Assembly: GCA_965365445.1 (NCBI GenBank)
Contig: CBDUBS010000030.1
Span: 1 to 28,145 of the forward strand
Direction: 5' to 3'
Length of the DNA stretch: 28,145 nt
Source of the DNA: CBDUBS01 sp965365445
Lineage (GTDB): Bacteria; Bacteroidota; Rhodothermia; Rhodothermales; DASSAV01
The translations under genes and the position numbers were made by a program. Below the pieces are notes generated by a model that was not told where the DNA came from, did no database searches, and worked only from the letters and a program-made list of their open reading frames with translations. Shown here in pieces: positions 7,706-15,529 of this stretch. Positions within the stretch are counted from its first letter, which is position 1. Every line of letters begins with the position of its first letter.

Positions 7706-8098
7706 AATAAACCTTCAATGGCCTGGTGGGACCTCCCGGGGATCTCCGAACGAGGGAGGCAGGGCAGGGATTTTTCAACGAGAGACCCGTCGAGCCGCCG
7801 GCGAAGAAGCACACAGAAAGGGACCTCCCATCCGCCGGGGCCGTTACTCCTTACACCTCTTCAATAATGCGGCACTTAGCATACAGTTGCAATGCAAACG
7901 AGGTTTCTTCCTTCTTCCATTTCCATGTCAAAGGAATAAAATAAATTACGATTGATCGCCAAACGATTCCTGTACAGACCACCGGCCCATGACGACCCGT
8001 TCGACCGCATTCCTTCTCGCCGCATTCGTGGCGCAGGGCGCCGACAGGAGCGCAGCATCTCGAACGGATTCAAGGCGGGTATATGTGAGATGAAGGCG
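7706..8098. other. Gene-free stretch upstream of the plug lipoprotein gene
   Basis: I see no gene here. The plug gene promoter should lie in this region; a small dyad TTGCA-A-TGCAA at 7888-7898 and an A/T-rich patch at 7920-7955 are the only notable structures, and neither gives a convincing promoter match. Open frames crossing the region show no protein-like features. Confidence 0.5.
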
Positions 8099-8128
8099 AA
8101 AGGGGCTACCCGAGGGCAGCCCCTTTTT
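8099..8128 (-). terminator. Hairpin terminator after the Gfo/Idh/MocA gene
   Basis: Arms AAAGGGGCT and AGCCCCTTT pair perfectly, with an additional CCC/GGG pair inside. It lies 10 bases past the stop codon at 8139. The T-run is longer on the plus side (five T) than on the minus side (three), so it may act in both directions. Confidence 0.65.
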
Positions 8129-8138
8129 CCAAAGTATA

Positions 8139-9467
8139 TCAGACGACGGGCGCCCAGCCGGGTTCGTAGTCGCGGCTCCAGAGCTTAACGGCTTCCGGAT
8201 CGTTTTTGATATGCCCCGTGGCAGGATCAATATCGAGGGTGCGGCCTACTTTCTGGGCGATGTTGCCCAGGTGACAGAGCAGTACGCTCTTGTGGCCTTC
8301 CGTGATGGGTGCGTTCAGCGCTTCGCCCTTTACGATGCCGTTGACGAAGTTCTGCGCGTGATAATCGGTCAGGATGTCCTCCCCGACCGTGTTGGTGCCG
8401 TCGCTTCGGGCGCCGGTCATTACGCGGCGGACTTCCTTACCGCCGAGGTCGTACTGGATGTAGCCGTCGCGGTCGATGAGGATGCTGCCTTCGGTTCCGT
8501 GGATGACGGCGCCACGGCCGCGGTCGTAGACGGGCAGGCCGTTGCAACTCCGCCCGTCCCAGGTGATGGCGGATTCGTTGCCGAACTCGAAGGTCATGAC
8601 CTGCGTGTCGTAGAACTCCCAGTCGTCGTTGTAGTGGAAGCGGCCGCCGCCGGAGGTAACGCGGGTGGGGTAATCGACGCCCAGGGCCCAACGGCTGAAA
8701 TCGACTTCGTGCGTGGCGTTGTTGCAGGATTCGCCGGTGCCCCAGTTCCAGAACCAGTGCCAGTTGTAGTGGATGAGGTTATCCTGATAGGGGCGGCGGG
8801 GAGCCGGACCCTGCCAGAGCTCGTAATTCAGCCAGTCGGGCACGGGGGCAGGTTTGCCGATACCGATGGGTCCGCGTTTGTTGGCATACCAGGTTCTGGC
8901 GAAGTACGGCCTGCCGATGACGCCGGAGCCGATTTCCCCGATGGCCTGGATGGACTCCGGAGCGGAGCGCTGCTGGGTGCCCATCTGGACGACTTTCCCG
9001 GTTTTGCGCTGGGCTTCGACCAGCAGCTCGCCCTCGCGCGGGTTATGTCCGCAGGGCTTCTCGACGTAGACGTGTTTGCCGGCCTGGAGCGCCATGATAG
9101 CCATCGGGGCGTGCCAGTGGTCCGGTGTGGCGATCATGACGGCATCGACGGCCGGGTCATCGAGGACGCGGCGGAAATCCTCGACCGCTTTCGGCGTGTG
9201 GCCCTGCGTTCGGGCTACGCGGTCCACGACTTTTTCGAGCGCCCGGGAGTCTACATCCACGACGTGGGTGATATCCAGGTTGGGTACGCGGGCGAAGCTG
9301 CCCGCCACCGCCGCGCCACGGCTGTTGATGCCGATGGCGGCCAGGGCAACGCGGTCGTTGGCCCCCATGATGCGCCCGTAGGCTCCGGCCGGGGCCACGA
9401 AGGCAACGCCGGTTCCGGCGGCCACCTTTTTCAGAAAGCTGCGGCGAGAATGAGACTTCAGCGACAT
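8139..9467 (-). CDS. Tat-exported Gfo/Idh/MocA family oxidoreductase
   Basis: The ATG at 9467 is preceded by GAGGG at a good distance and begins a twin-arginine signal (SRRSFLKK followed by a hydrophobic AGTGVAFVAPAGA), giving 442 residues. The Rossmann NAD(P) domain follows (VALAAIGINSRGAAV, DVDSRALEK, VDAVMIATPDHWHAPMA), then the family signature VYVEKPCGHN with the conserved EKP. The C-terminal half is the beta-sheet substrate domain, with WNWGTGESCNNATHEVD, where the His of THEVD is the expected catalytic region. This subfamily, exported with tightly bound cofactor, is common in Bacteroidota and Planctomycetota and acts on sugars or inositols; it may act as a dehydrogenase or a cofactor-recycling glycosidase. 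The substrate is unknown. It stands alone, divergent from the PHP-domain gene. Confidence 0.88.
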   Translation of the reverse strand: MSLKSHSRRSFLKKVAAGTGVAFVAPAGAYGRIMGANDRVALAAIGINSRGAAVAGSFARVPNLDITHVVDVDSRALEKVVDRVARTQGHTPKAVEDFRRVLDDPAVDAVMIATPDHWHAPMAIMALQAGKHVYVEKPCGHNPREGELLVEAQRKTGKVVQMGTQQRSAPESIQAIGEIGSGVIGRPYFARTWYANKRGPIGIGKPAPVPDWLNYELWQGPAPRRPYQDNLIHYNWHWFWNWGTGESCNNATHEVDFSRWALGVDYPTRVTSGGGRFHYNDDWEFYDTQVMTFEFGNESAITWDGRSCNGLPVYDRGRGAVIHGTEGSILIDRDGYIQYDLGGKEVRRVMTGARSDGTNTVGEDILTDYHAQNFVNGIVKGEALNAPITEGHKSVLLCHLGNIAQKVGRTLDIDPATGHIKNDPEAVKLWSRDYEPGWAPVV

Positions 9468-9662
9468 GATATCCCTCGTGTTAGAGTACGAAAGCCGGGC
9501 CGAACGAAGCATCGGAAACGTCCAGCGATGCTTTTTCATGTATAATCATTTCCCCGGAAAGAAGCTACGACCTACCGGTATCTTCAGGGAGCCCCTGCGC
9601 CTGCCCGAAGGCGTTAACTCAGAAATTACGAGAACGAGAAAGCGAATTCGATATATTTTTTA

Positions 9663-10985
9663 ATGAACCGTTTCACCCTGACCATCCTCATGACCTTTAA
9701 GAAGGCGCTCCTCGCCGCCCTGCTCGCGATGCTCTCGGGTTGCACCCCGGCCCCGCTGGTCGATTACGGGCCGCCGCCGCCCCGGTGGGTGAAAGGCAAC
9801 GTGCACACCCATTCGCTGTGGAGCGACGGCACGGACTTTCCGGAGGTTGTGATCTCCTGGTACAAGGAAAACGGATACGACTTTCTGGCCGTATCCGATC
9901 ATAATACGATTGCCGACGGGGAGAAGTGGGTGGAGCCCGCCGGAAAACCCTCCGGGGCAGCCGCCCTGGATGCGTACCTGGCCCGGTTCGGAGAGGATTG
10001 GGTGGAACAACGGGAAGAAAACGGGCGGATGCGGGTCCGGTTGAAGCCATTCGAGGAGTACCGTTCGCTGCTCGAGACGCCGGGCCGGTTTCTGCTGATC
10101 CGAAGCGAGGAGATTTCCGATCATTTCGAGAAAAAACCCCTGCACGTCAACGCGCACAATCTGGATACGCTGATCGTCCCGCAGGGGGGCGGCAGCGTGC
10201 GCGATGTGCTTCAGAACAATATCGACGCGGCGCTCGAACATGGCCGGACCGCCGGGAGATCGGTGCTGGCCCACGTCAACCACCCGAATTTCGGATGGGC
10301 CGTTACAGCGGAGGATCTGATCGGGCTGGAAGGCGAGCGGTTTTTCGAGGTGTACAACGGGCATCCGCTGGTCCATAATGAAGGAGACGCTCTGCATCCA
10401 TCGACCGAGCGGCTGTGGGATATCGTCCTGACCCGGCGGCTTACGGAGGGCCGGGGATTGCTGTACGGGTTGGCTACGGACGACGCCCACAACTTCCGGC
10501 GCATGGATTCCACGACGAGCAACCCCGGGCGGGGCTGGATCGTGGTGCGGACCGGTCCGCTGACGGCGGAAGCCATCATCGGTGCGATGGATATGGGGGA
10601 TTTTTATGCATCCACCGGGGTAACCCTGAAGGAAATCAGCGTGGCGCCCGATGCATTGCGCCTCTCGATCTGGCCGGAGCCGGGCGTCGGGTACCACACC
10701 GAGTTCATCGGCACCCGGAAGGGGTACGACGCCCGTTCGGAAGCCCTGACCGACCCGGAAGGTTTGCCCGTAACGCGCCGCTACAGCGACGAAATGGGCG
10801 AGGTGCTGGCCGAGGCGAGCGGCCCGAATCCGTCGTACCGGTTCACGGGCGATGAATTGTACGTACGGGCCCGCATCCGGTCCTCGAAGCCAAAAGCCAA
10901 CGGAATCCGGCATGACGAACGAGAGACGGCCTGGACGCAGCCGGTATCCCCCGATTCCGTCGCCCAGGCTGTACGACGGAGATAA
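9663..10985 (+). CDS. PHP-domain phosphoesterase-like lipoprotein
   Basis: A 440-residue lipoprotein with lipobox LAMLSGC. The start at 9663 is a choice; an ATG at 9690 gives a more classical leader (MTFKKALLAALLAMLSGC), and neither has a clear Shine-Dalgarno. The PHP metal-binding motifs are present: GNVHTHSLWSDG, FLAVSDHNT, the Glu in LLIRSEEIS, HVNAHN, AHVNHPN, and GLATDDAHN near residue 277. PHP domains bind metals and usually hydrolyse phosphoesters (histidinol phosphatase, polymerase exonuclease), but many exported ones are uncharacterised. Residues about 320-440 form an additional beta-rich domain. It is followed after 15 bases by the aldo/keto reductase gene, so the pair is probably co-transcribed. 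Substrate not predictable. Confidence 0.83.
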   Translation: MNRFTLTILMTFKKALLAALLAMLSGCTPAPLVDYGPPPPRWVKGNVHTHSLWSDGTDFPEVVISWYKENGYDFLAVSDHNTIADGEKWVEPAGKPSGAAALDAYLARFGEDWVEQREENGRMRVRLKPFEEYRSLLETPGRFLLIRSEEISDHFEKKPLHVNAHNLDTLIVPQGGGSVRDVLQNNIDAALEHGRTAGRSVLAHVNHPNFGWAVTAEDLIGLEGERFFEVYNGHPLVHNEGDALHPSTERLWDIVLTRRLTEGRGLLYGLATDDAHNFRRMDSTTSNPGRGWIVVRTGPLTAEAIIGAMDMGDFYASTGVTLKEISVAPDALRLSIWPEPGVGYHTEFIGTRKGYDARSEALTDPEGLPVTRRYSDEMGEVLAEASGPNPSYRFTGDELYVRARIRSSKPKANGIRHDERETAWTQPVSPDSVAQAVRRR

Positions 10986-11000
10986 ACACGAGGTTATTCG

Positions 11001-12035
11001 ATGCGATACAAACTACTGGGCCGAAGCGGCCTGCGCGTATCCGAGCTTGCCCTGGGCGCTATGACGTTCGGCGAGAACTGGGGCTGGGGCGCCTCGAAGG
11101 AGGAAAGCCGCCGCCTGTTCGACTGCTTTGCCGAAGCGGGGGGTAACTTTATCGATACGGCCAACCGGTATACGGACGGCACGAGCGAGCAATACGTCGG
11201 GGAGTTCATTCGATCCGAGCGCGAGCGGTTCGTCGTGGCGACCAAATACACGCTCTGGATGCGTCACAAGGACCCCAATGCGGGAGGAAGCCACCGGAAG
11301 AACCTGGTGCAGTCGGTGGAGGCCAGCCTGAAACGCCTCGGGGTGGAGTACATCGATCTGTTGTGGGTGCACGCCTGGGATGCGTTTACGCCCGTCGAAG
11401 AGATGATGCGAAGCCTGGACGACCTGGTGCGTTCGGGAAAGGTGTTGTATATCGGGGTGTCGGATACGCCGGCGTGGGTGGCGGCGCAGGCGAACACGCT
11501 GGCCGACTGGCGCGGCTGGACCCGCTTCGTGGGCTTGCAGATCCGGTATAATTTGATTGACCGGGCGGCCGAGCGCGACCTGTTGCCGATGGCGCGGGCG
11601 CTGGACCTGGCGGTTACGCCATGGTCGGTGCTCGGGGCGGGGGTGCTGACCGGCAAGTACAATCGGAAGACTCCTCCGGAGCAGGGGCGGGTGAAGGATA
11701 CCGCCGGAAAGGATGAGCGAAATTTGCGGGTGGCGGCGGAAGTGGTGAAGGCAGCGAAGGAGGTGGGGTGCACCCCGTCGCAGGCGGCTCTGGCGTGGGT
11801 CCGGCAGCAGCCGGGCGTCATCGTACCCCTCATCGGGGCGCGCACACTGGATCAGTTGAAAGACAACCTGGGCGCCCTAGACGTTCGGTTGGACGAAAGC
11901 ACGATGCAGCGTTTGAGCGATGCGGCCCCGATCGAACTCGGGTTTCCGCATGATTTCCTTTCCGGCCCTGCGGTCCGCGACCTGGTGTATGCCGGGATGT
12001 ACGACCAGATCGACAACCACCGCACAGCGGGCTAG
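11001..12035 (+). CDS. Aldo/keto reductase
   Basis: A 344-residue cytosolic NADPH-dependent aldo/keto reductase of the YajO/Tas-like group. The catalytic tetrad is complete: D52 and Y57 in IDTANRY, K82 in ATKYT and H124 in LWVHAWD. The cofactor-binding region is seen later in PWSVLGAGVLTGKYN and GARTLDQLKDNL. GAGGT-like bases precede the ATG at 11001. It follows the PHP gene by 15 bases and converges on the small membrane-protein gene, their stop codons being only a few bases apart. The real substrate (sugar aldehyde, ketone or other) cannot be told from sequence. Confidence 0.93.
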   Translation: MRYKLLGRSGLRVSELALGAMTFGENWGWGASKEESRRLFDCFAEAGGNFIDTANRYTDGTSEQYVGEFIRSERERFVVATKYTLWMRHKDPNAGGSHRKNLVQSVEASLKRLGVEYIDLLWVHAWDAFTPVEEMMRSLDDLVRSGKVLYIGVSDTPAWVAAQANTLADWRGWTRFVGLQIRYNLIDRAAERDLLPMARALDLAVTPWSVLGAGVLTGKYNRKTPPEQGRVKDTAGKDERNLRVAAEVVKAAKEVGCTPSQAALAWVRQQPGVIVPLIGARTLDQLKDNLGALDVRLDESTMQRLSDAAPIELGFPHDFLSGPAVRDLVYAGMYDQIDNHRTAG

Positions 12036-12041
12036 CTCCGG

Positions 12042-12407
12042 TCAGGGAGCCGGAAGGGTGGCGTAAACCGGGACGTCCGGGATGACGGTGAAGGCCGACC
12101 AGCCTCCCTTGATCTCCGTGCCGCGGACGGTTCTTTTCCCTTTATCTGCACCTTCCGGCGTCGGTTCGGCCAGCGAATCGGGGACTGCCCATTCCGGATG
12201 GGTGTACGGCAGGTTATCCGGGAGCGAAGCGGGCTTTGCAATGCCCTGCGGCCCCTGCATCATGTCAGAAGCCGCATCCCGGGCATATCGGTGCAGGAAT
12301 GCGCCGCTCGAAACAACGACAAACAGCGTCGTTGCGGTCAGGAAAGCGATGAGGCGGCGGCGCGCCCGCCTGGCGGAAGTCCGGCAGGAAACTGAATAGA
12401 CGGACAT
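12042..12407 (-). CDS. Small single-pass membrane protein, unknown, likely sigma-28 dependent
   Basis: I do not recognise this 121-residue protein. The ATG at 12407 has GGAG eight bases upstream. The frame stays open to 12455, but a sigma-28-like promoter occupies 12455-12481, which supports the downstream start. It has a basic N-terminus (SARRARRRL), one transmembrane helix (LIAFLTATTLFVVVSSGAF, about residues 19-38), and a Pro-rich, probably periplasmic tail of about 80 residues ending VIPDVPVYATLPAP. The helix and polarity (positive inside) suggest N-in, C-out topology. It is transcribed divergently from the flagellar operon and converges with the aldo/keto reductase gene. The promoter and location suggest a motility-linked role, for example a stator, filament-related or regulatory accessory; that is inference. 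Confidence 0.7.
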   Translation of the reverse strand: MSVYSVSCRTSARRARRRLIAFLTATTLFVVVSSGAFLHRYARDAASDMMQGPQGIAKPASLPDNLPYTHPEWAVPDSLAEPTPEGADKGKRTVRGTEIKGGWSAFTVIPDVPVYATLPAP

Positions 12408-12454
12408 AGGAACAGCTCCGGGTGGTGGCAAAGGGACGGTCCGGAATGCCTCCA

Positions 12455-12481
12455 TTATCGGCGGGCAGGCCCGATCATTAA
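12455..12481 (-). promoter_or_regulatory. FliA/sigma-28 promoter of the small membrane-protein gene
   Basis: Minus strand reads TTAATGAT-N11-GCCGATAA: the -10 is a perfect match to the enterobacterial FliA consensus GCCGATAA, the spacer is exactly 11, and the TTAA core of the -35 equals that of the fliC1 and fliS sites. The expected transcript start is about 40 bases before the ATG at 12407. Confidence 0.72.
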
Positions 12482-12525
12482 CCGGGCCGCGATAATTTTG
12501 CCCGGACAGGGCGCTGCACGAAGTC

Positions 12526-12562
12526 GGAAAAAGGTGCCCCGGGTATCCGGGAAAAAGGTGCC
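12526..12562 (+). repeat. 13-bp direct repeat upstream of the flgF operon
   Basis: GGAAAAAGGTGCC occurs at 12526-12538 and again at 12550-12562, 24 bases start to start, about two and a third helical turns. It lies 110-146 bases before the flgF start and could be an activator site, though no such protein is visible in the window. Confidence 0.6.
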
Positions 12563-12625
12563 GGAAAGGGTCAGGCGGCCGGGGCGTCCGGAGCGCGATT
12601 TCCCTTTTCGGGCCGGTGAGGTGTT

Positions 12626-12641
12626 TGGCAGAGCATTTGAA
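12626..12641 (+). promoter_or_regulatory. Weak sigma-54-like element upstream of flgF
   Basis: TGGCA-N6-TTGAA has the spacing of a -24/-12 promoter (TGGCAC-N5-TTGCA) but the near-invariant GC at -12 is GA. It sits 31 bases before the flgF ATG. Tentative. Confidence 0.2.
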
Positions 12642-12671
12642 TTCAGGGCGGCCATACCGATAGAGCCTGCC

Positions 12672-13394
12672 ATGCTACAACGCCTCAGCACCCCCTTCGC
12701 CTCGATGTCCGAGATGGCGCGCCAGCAGGAGCGCATCGCGAACAACCTGGCCAACGCCAACACGATCGGATTTCGCCGGGATCGGACATTCTCCGAAACC
12801 CTGAGCGAAGAACTCGACCCTGAGAACGCCCCCGTGACGGATCGGATCACGAGCCAGTGGGCCGACCCGGAGCAGGGAGCGCTCGAATCCACCGGCAACC
12901 CGCTGGACGTGGCGCTCAAGGGCGAGGGGCTGTTTGCCTTCCGGGACGAGCAGACGGGCGCAGAGCGTTTCGGTCGAGCCGGGCGTTTCGCTCTCGGCCG
13001 GGACGGCCTTTTGCGGACGCCGGAGGGATTGCAGGTGCAAGGAATCGAGGCTCCTATCCGGATACCACCCGGAGCCGCTTCCATCGAGATCGACGCGCAA
13101 GGGGCGATATGGGCCGACGGAAAGCCGGCCGGCCGCCTTCGGATCGTGGAGTCGCCCGAGCCGGAGCGATTGCGGCGCGTATCGGGCGCGATGTTTGAGA
13201 TCGAGGGGAAAGCGCCCGCCAACCTCGGCAAACCCGACGTGCTTCAGGGATACGTGGAGACGAGCAACGTGAACCCGCTGAAGGAAATGTCCGATATGAT
13301 CGTCCACTTCCGCCTGTTCGAGTCGCAGCAGAAGATTATCCAGTCCACGGACCAGTTGCTGGGACAGGTTACGCGGGAGCTCGGCAAGTTCTGA
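12672..13394 (+). CDS. flgF: Flagellar basal-body rod protein FlgF
   Basis: A 240-residue proximal/distal rod protein of the FlgF/FlgG hook-basal-body family. The N-terminal rod motif is present (QQERIANNLANANTIGFRR), as are the central DVALKGEGLFAF strand and the C-terminal helix (GYVETSNVNPLKEMSDMI, FRLFESQQKIIQ). Length is close to the usual 250. The ATG at 12672 aligns with the family N-terminus (MLQRLST); the frame is open further upstream but that part is intergenic in character. FlgF is distinguished from FlgG by its short form and its position directly before flgG. It heads a co-directional cluster running to the HDOD gene. It is secreted by the flagellar type III apparatus without a cleaved signal. 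Confidence 0.93.
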   Translation: MLQRLSTPFASMSEMARQQERIANNLANANTIGFRRDRTFSETLSEELDPENAPVTDRITSQWADPEQGALESTGNPLDVALKGEGLFAFRDEQTGAERFGRAGRFALGRDGLLRTPEGLQVQGIEAPIRIPPGAASIEIDAQGAIWADGKPAGRLRIVESPEPERLRRVSGAMFEIEGKAPANLGKPDVLQGYVETSNVNPLKEMSDMIVHFRLFESQQKIIQSTDQLLGQVTRELGKF

Positions 13395-13422
13395 TCCTGC
13401 CCCATAATACACCGATACCATC

Positions 13423-14211
13423 ATGCTACGAGCCTTACGCACCGCCGCTCTCGGGATGAGCGCCCAGCAGGCCGGGGTAGACAACATCGCCAACAACCTG
13501 GCCAATGCCGGCACGACAGGCTACAAGCGGTCGAACATCGTGTTTCACGACCTGCTGTACCAGTCCATGCAGACGGGAGGCACCGGGGAGGCCGACGCAC
13601 GCACGCAGCCGGCCTCGTTGCAGGTAGGCCACGGCGCGGCGGCGGTAGCCACCGTGCGCAACTTCACCCAGGGCGACCTGAGCCAGACGAACAACCAGCT
13701 CGACCTGGCGATCAACGGGCGGGGGTTCTTTCAGCTTCGCCGTCCGGACGGATCGCAGGCCTACACCCGCGACGGTACATTTACGATGAGCGCCGACGGC
13801 GCGATTGTGGATCAGACCGGATTGATCCTGGAGCCGGAAGTCAACATTCCGCAGGATGCCGTTGAGATTCACATCAGTCAGGACGGGGTGCTGAAGGTGC
13901 GCTTGCAGGGCGAGCCGGACTTCGTGGAGATCGGGCAACTCGAACTCGCCATGTTCCAGAACCCGGGCGGCCTCAACCCGCTGGGGGGCAACGTGTTCGA
14001 GCAGACCGAAGCCAGCGGCGAGCCCGTCATCAGCACGCCCGGACGGGACGGGATCGGGGTAATCAAGCAGGGCTTCCTGGAGACGGCGAATGTGGATGTG
14101 GTGCAGGAGATGGTAAGCCTGATCGCGGCGCAACGCGCATACGAAATCAACTCGAAGATGGTGACTACGGGCGAAGAAATGCTCCAGATCGCCAACAACA
14201 TGAAGCGTTGA
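13423..14211 (+). CDS. flgG: Flagellar distal rod protein FlgG
   Basis: A 262-residue distal rod protein that forms the driveshaft passing through the P and L rings. N-terminal MLRALRTAALGMSAQQAG with NIANNLANAGTTGYKR, central LDLAINGRGFFQL, and C-terminal GFLETANVDVVQEMV and IAAQRAYEINSKM are all classical FlgG motifs, and the length matches the usual 260-262. It begins 28 bases after flgF and its stop is 11 bases before the flgA ATG. Confidence 0.97.
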   Translation: MLRALRTAALGMSAQQAGVDNIANNLANAGTTGYKRSNIVFHDLLYQSMQTGGTGEADARTQPASLQVGHGAAAVATVRNFTQGDLSQTNNQLDLAINGRGFFQLRRPDGSQAYTRDGTFTMSADGAIVDQTGLILEPEVNIPQDAVEIHISQDGVLKVRLQGEPDFVEIGQLELAMFQNPGGLNPLGGNVFEQTEASGEPVISTPGRDGIGVIKQGFLETANVDVVQEMVSLIAAQRAYEINSKMVTTGEEMLQIANNMKR

Positions 14212-14222
14212 TTCCCGTTACC

Positions 14223-14912
14223 ATGAAGCCCTTTGCCCTCATTTTGCCGGCCTGTCTGGCGGTGTTTGCCTTCGGAGGGACGGAACCACCCGGTGAACGC
14301 ATCCGGGAGGCCGCCGAAGAGGCGCTGAGGGAGCGATTCCCGGACGCGGCCCCGTATCTGGAAGTGCGCGTCGTGCGGACGGACGAGGGCGCCGATACCC
14401 TGGAGGCTCCGGGGGTGCACTTTCCGTCGTTGCGGGCTTTACCCTCCGGGCACACGCAAATCGGCCTGACCACGAAGGAAGGCGTATCGGCGGGGTGGGC
14501 CATGCTGTACGTTGCCCGGTTCGACACCGTCGCCGTGGCCCGGCAGTCCGTCCGGGCGGGAGATACGGTGGCGGGGGAGGTAATCGGGCCGGCGCGGATA
14601 GAGACGACCCGCTTTCCCGGCGAGCCGCTGCGGTGGAGGGATCTCCCGGATGGCCCGCTCGTGGCCGACCGAAACCTGGCGGCCGGTCAGGCGCTGCGCA
14701 TCGGCGACGTGCGCCCTCCGGACCTGGTGCATACCGGAGAGGCTGTCATGATGCGATACACTCGCAACGGCCTCGACGTACGGATACCCGGCGCCGCCCG
14801 AGAGCGCGGCGGGAAGGGCACGCTCATTCGCATTTTTTCCTCGACCACACGCGCTACCTACCGGGCCCGGATAACGGGGCCGGGCGAGGCCGAGTGGGTC
14901 GCAACCCTGTAA
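14223..14912 (+). CDS. flgA: P-ring assembly chaperone FlgA
   Basis: A 229-residue periplasmic protein needed for assembly of the FlgI ring. The ATG at 14223 was chosen over an in-frame TTG at 14208 that overlaps the flgG stop. A signal peptide covers about residues 1-20 (PFALILPACLAVFAFG). The C-terminal half shows the FlgA/SAF pattern: VRAGDTVAGEVI, RNLAAGQALRIGDVRPP, and ARERGGKGTLIRI near the end. Sequence identity to model FlgA proteins is expected to be low, as is usual; the call rests on the SAF pattern and on the position between flgG and flgH. Confidence 0.88.
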   Translation: MKPFALILPACLAVFAFGGTEPPGERIREAAEEALRERFPDAAPYLEVRVVRTDEGADTLEAPGVHFPSLRALPSGHTQIGLTTKEGVSAGWAMLYVARFDTVAVARQSVRAGDTVAGEVIGPARIETTRFPGEPLRWRDLPDGPLVADRNLAAGQALRIGDVRPPDLVHTGEAVMMRYTRNGLDVRIPGAARERGGKGTLIRIFSSTTRATYRARITGPGEAEWVATL

Positions 14913-14917
14913 TCGCC

Positions 14918-15499
14918 ATGTCTTTCAGACCATTCTGGCTCGTATTGCTGCTCATTCCGACCGCCGCTACGGCGCAGTCCCTGTATTCCGATCCGAAGGC
15001 GCATCAGGCGGGGGACGTCCTCACCGTGCGGCTGGCCGAGCGGACGGCAGCCCAGCGCGAAAGCATCTATGACAACGAATCCAGCTCGGCCACGAGCGGG
15101 GGGTATTCCGGCGCCGGCGGCGACGTACAGACCCGGTTCGCGGTGGACGCCCAGTTCGGCCGGGATTCGCGCAACCGCAACCAGACAGTGCAGAGCGATT
15201 TGCTGAACGGGTACATCACGGCCCTCGTCACGGCGCGAGACTCGACGGGCAACCTGATCATCAAGGGCGAGCGCCGGATCAACGTAAACGGCGTGGCCCA
15301 CGTTATGCGGGTGGCCGGCACGGTGCGCCCCGCCGACATCCGGTACGACAACTCGATCTACTCCTTCCAGATCGCCAACGCGCAGGTCGAGTACCGGCGG
15401 GCCGGATTCGGGCGAAAGTTCCTGAAGCCGGGCACGCTGACCCGGCTGGTGGGCGTGGGCCTGCTGGGCGCAGCCGTCATGGGCATCATGCAGAAATGA
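14918..15499 (+). CDS. flgH: Flagellar L-ring protein FlgH (no lipobox)
   Basis: A 193-residue outer-membrane ring protein. The ATG at 14918 begins a signal peptide (MSFRPFWLVLLLIPTAATAQ). FlgH motifs follow: AGDVLTVRLAERTAAQ, NGYITALVTARDSTGNLIIKGERRINVNG and DIRYDNSIYSFQIANAQVEY, then a hydrophobic tail. It is shorter than the enteric protein (about 232). The enteric protein is a lipoprotein; here no Cys follows the leader, which looks like a signal-peptidase-I substrate. It starts 5 bases after the flgA stop. Confidence 0.95.
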   Translation: MSFRPFWLVLLLIPTAATAQSLYSDPKAHQAGDVLTVRLAERTAAQRESIYDNESSSATSGGYSGAGGDVQTRFAVDAQFGRDSRNRNQTVQSDLLNGYITALVTARDSTGNLIIKGERRINVNGVAHVMRVAGTVRPADIRYDNSIYSFQIANAQVEYRRAGFGRKFLKPGTLTRLVGVGLLGAAVMGIMQK

Positions 15500-15529
15500 C
15501 CTTCACTTACGCCAAGCCTTTCATAGCCA

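Noticed and set aside
9541..9546. TATAAT on plus between the Gfo/Idh/MocA and PHP genes as a sigma-70 promoter.
   Set aside because: No -35 hexamer at suitable spacing, and the phylum suggested here uses a different promoter pattern; too weak to list.
12481..12495. CGATAA on plus at 12490-12495 as a sigma-28 promoter for flgF.
   Set aside because: TTAA lies only 12 bases upstream rather than 21, and nothing matches at the proper -35 position; the TTAA belongs to the minus-strand promoter.
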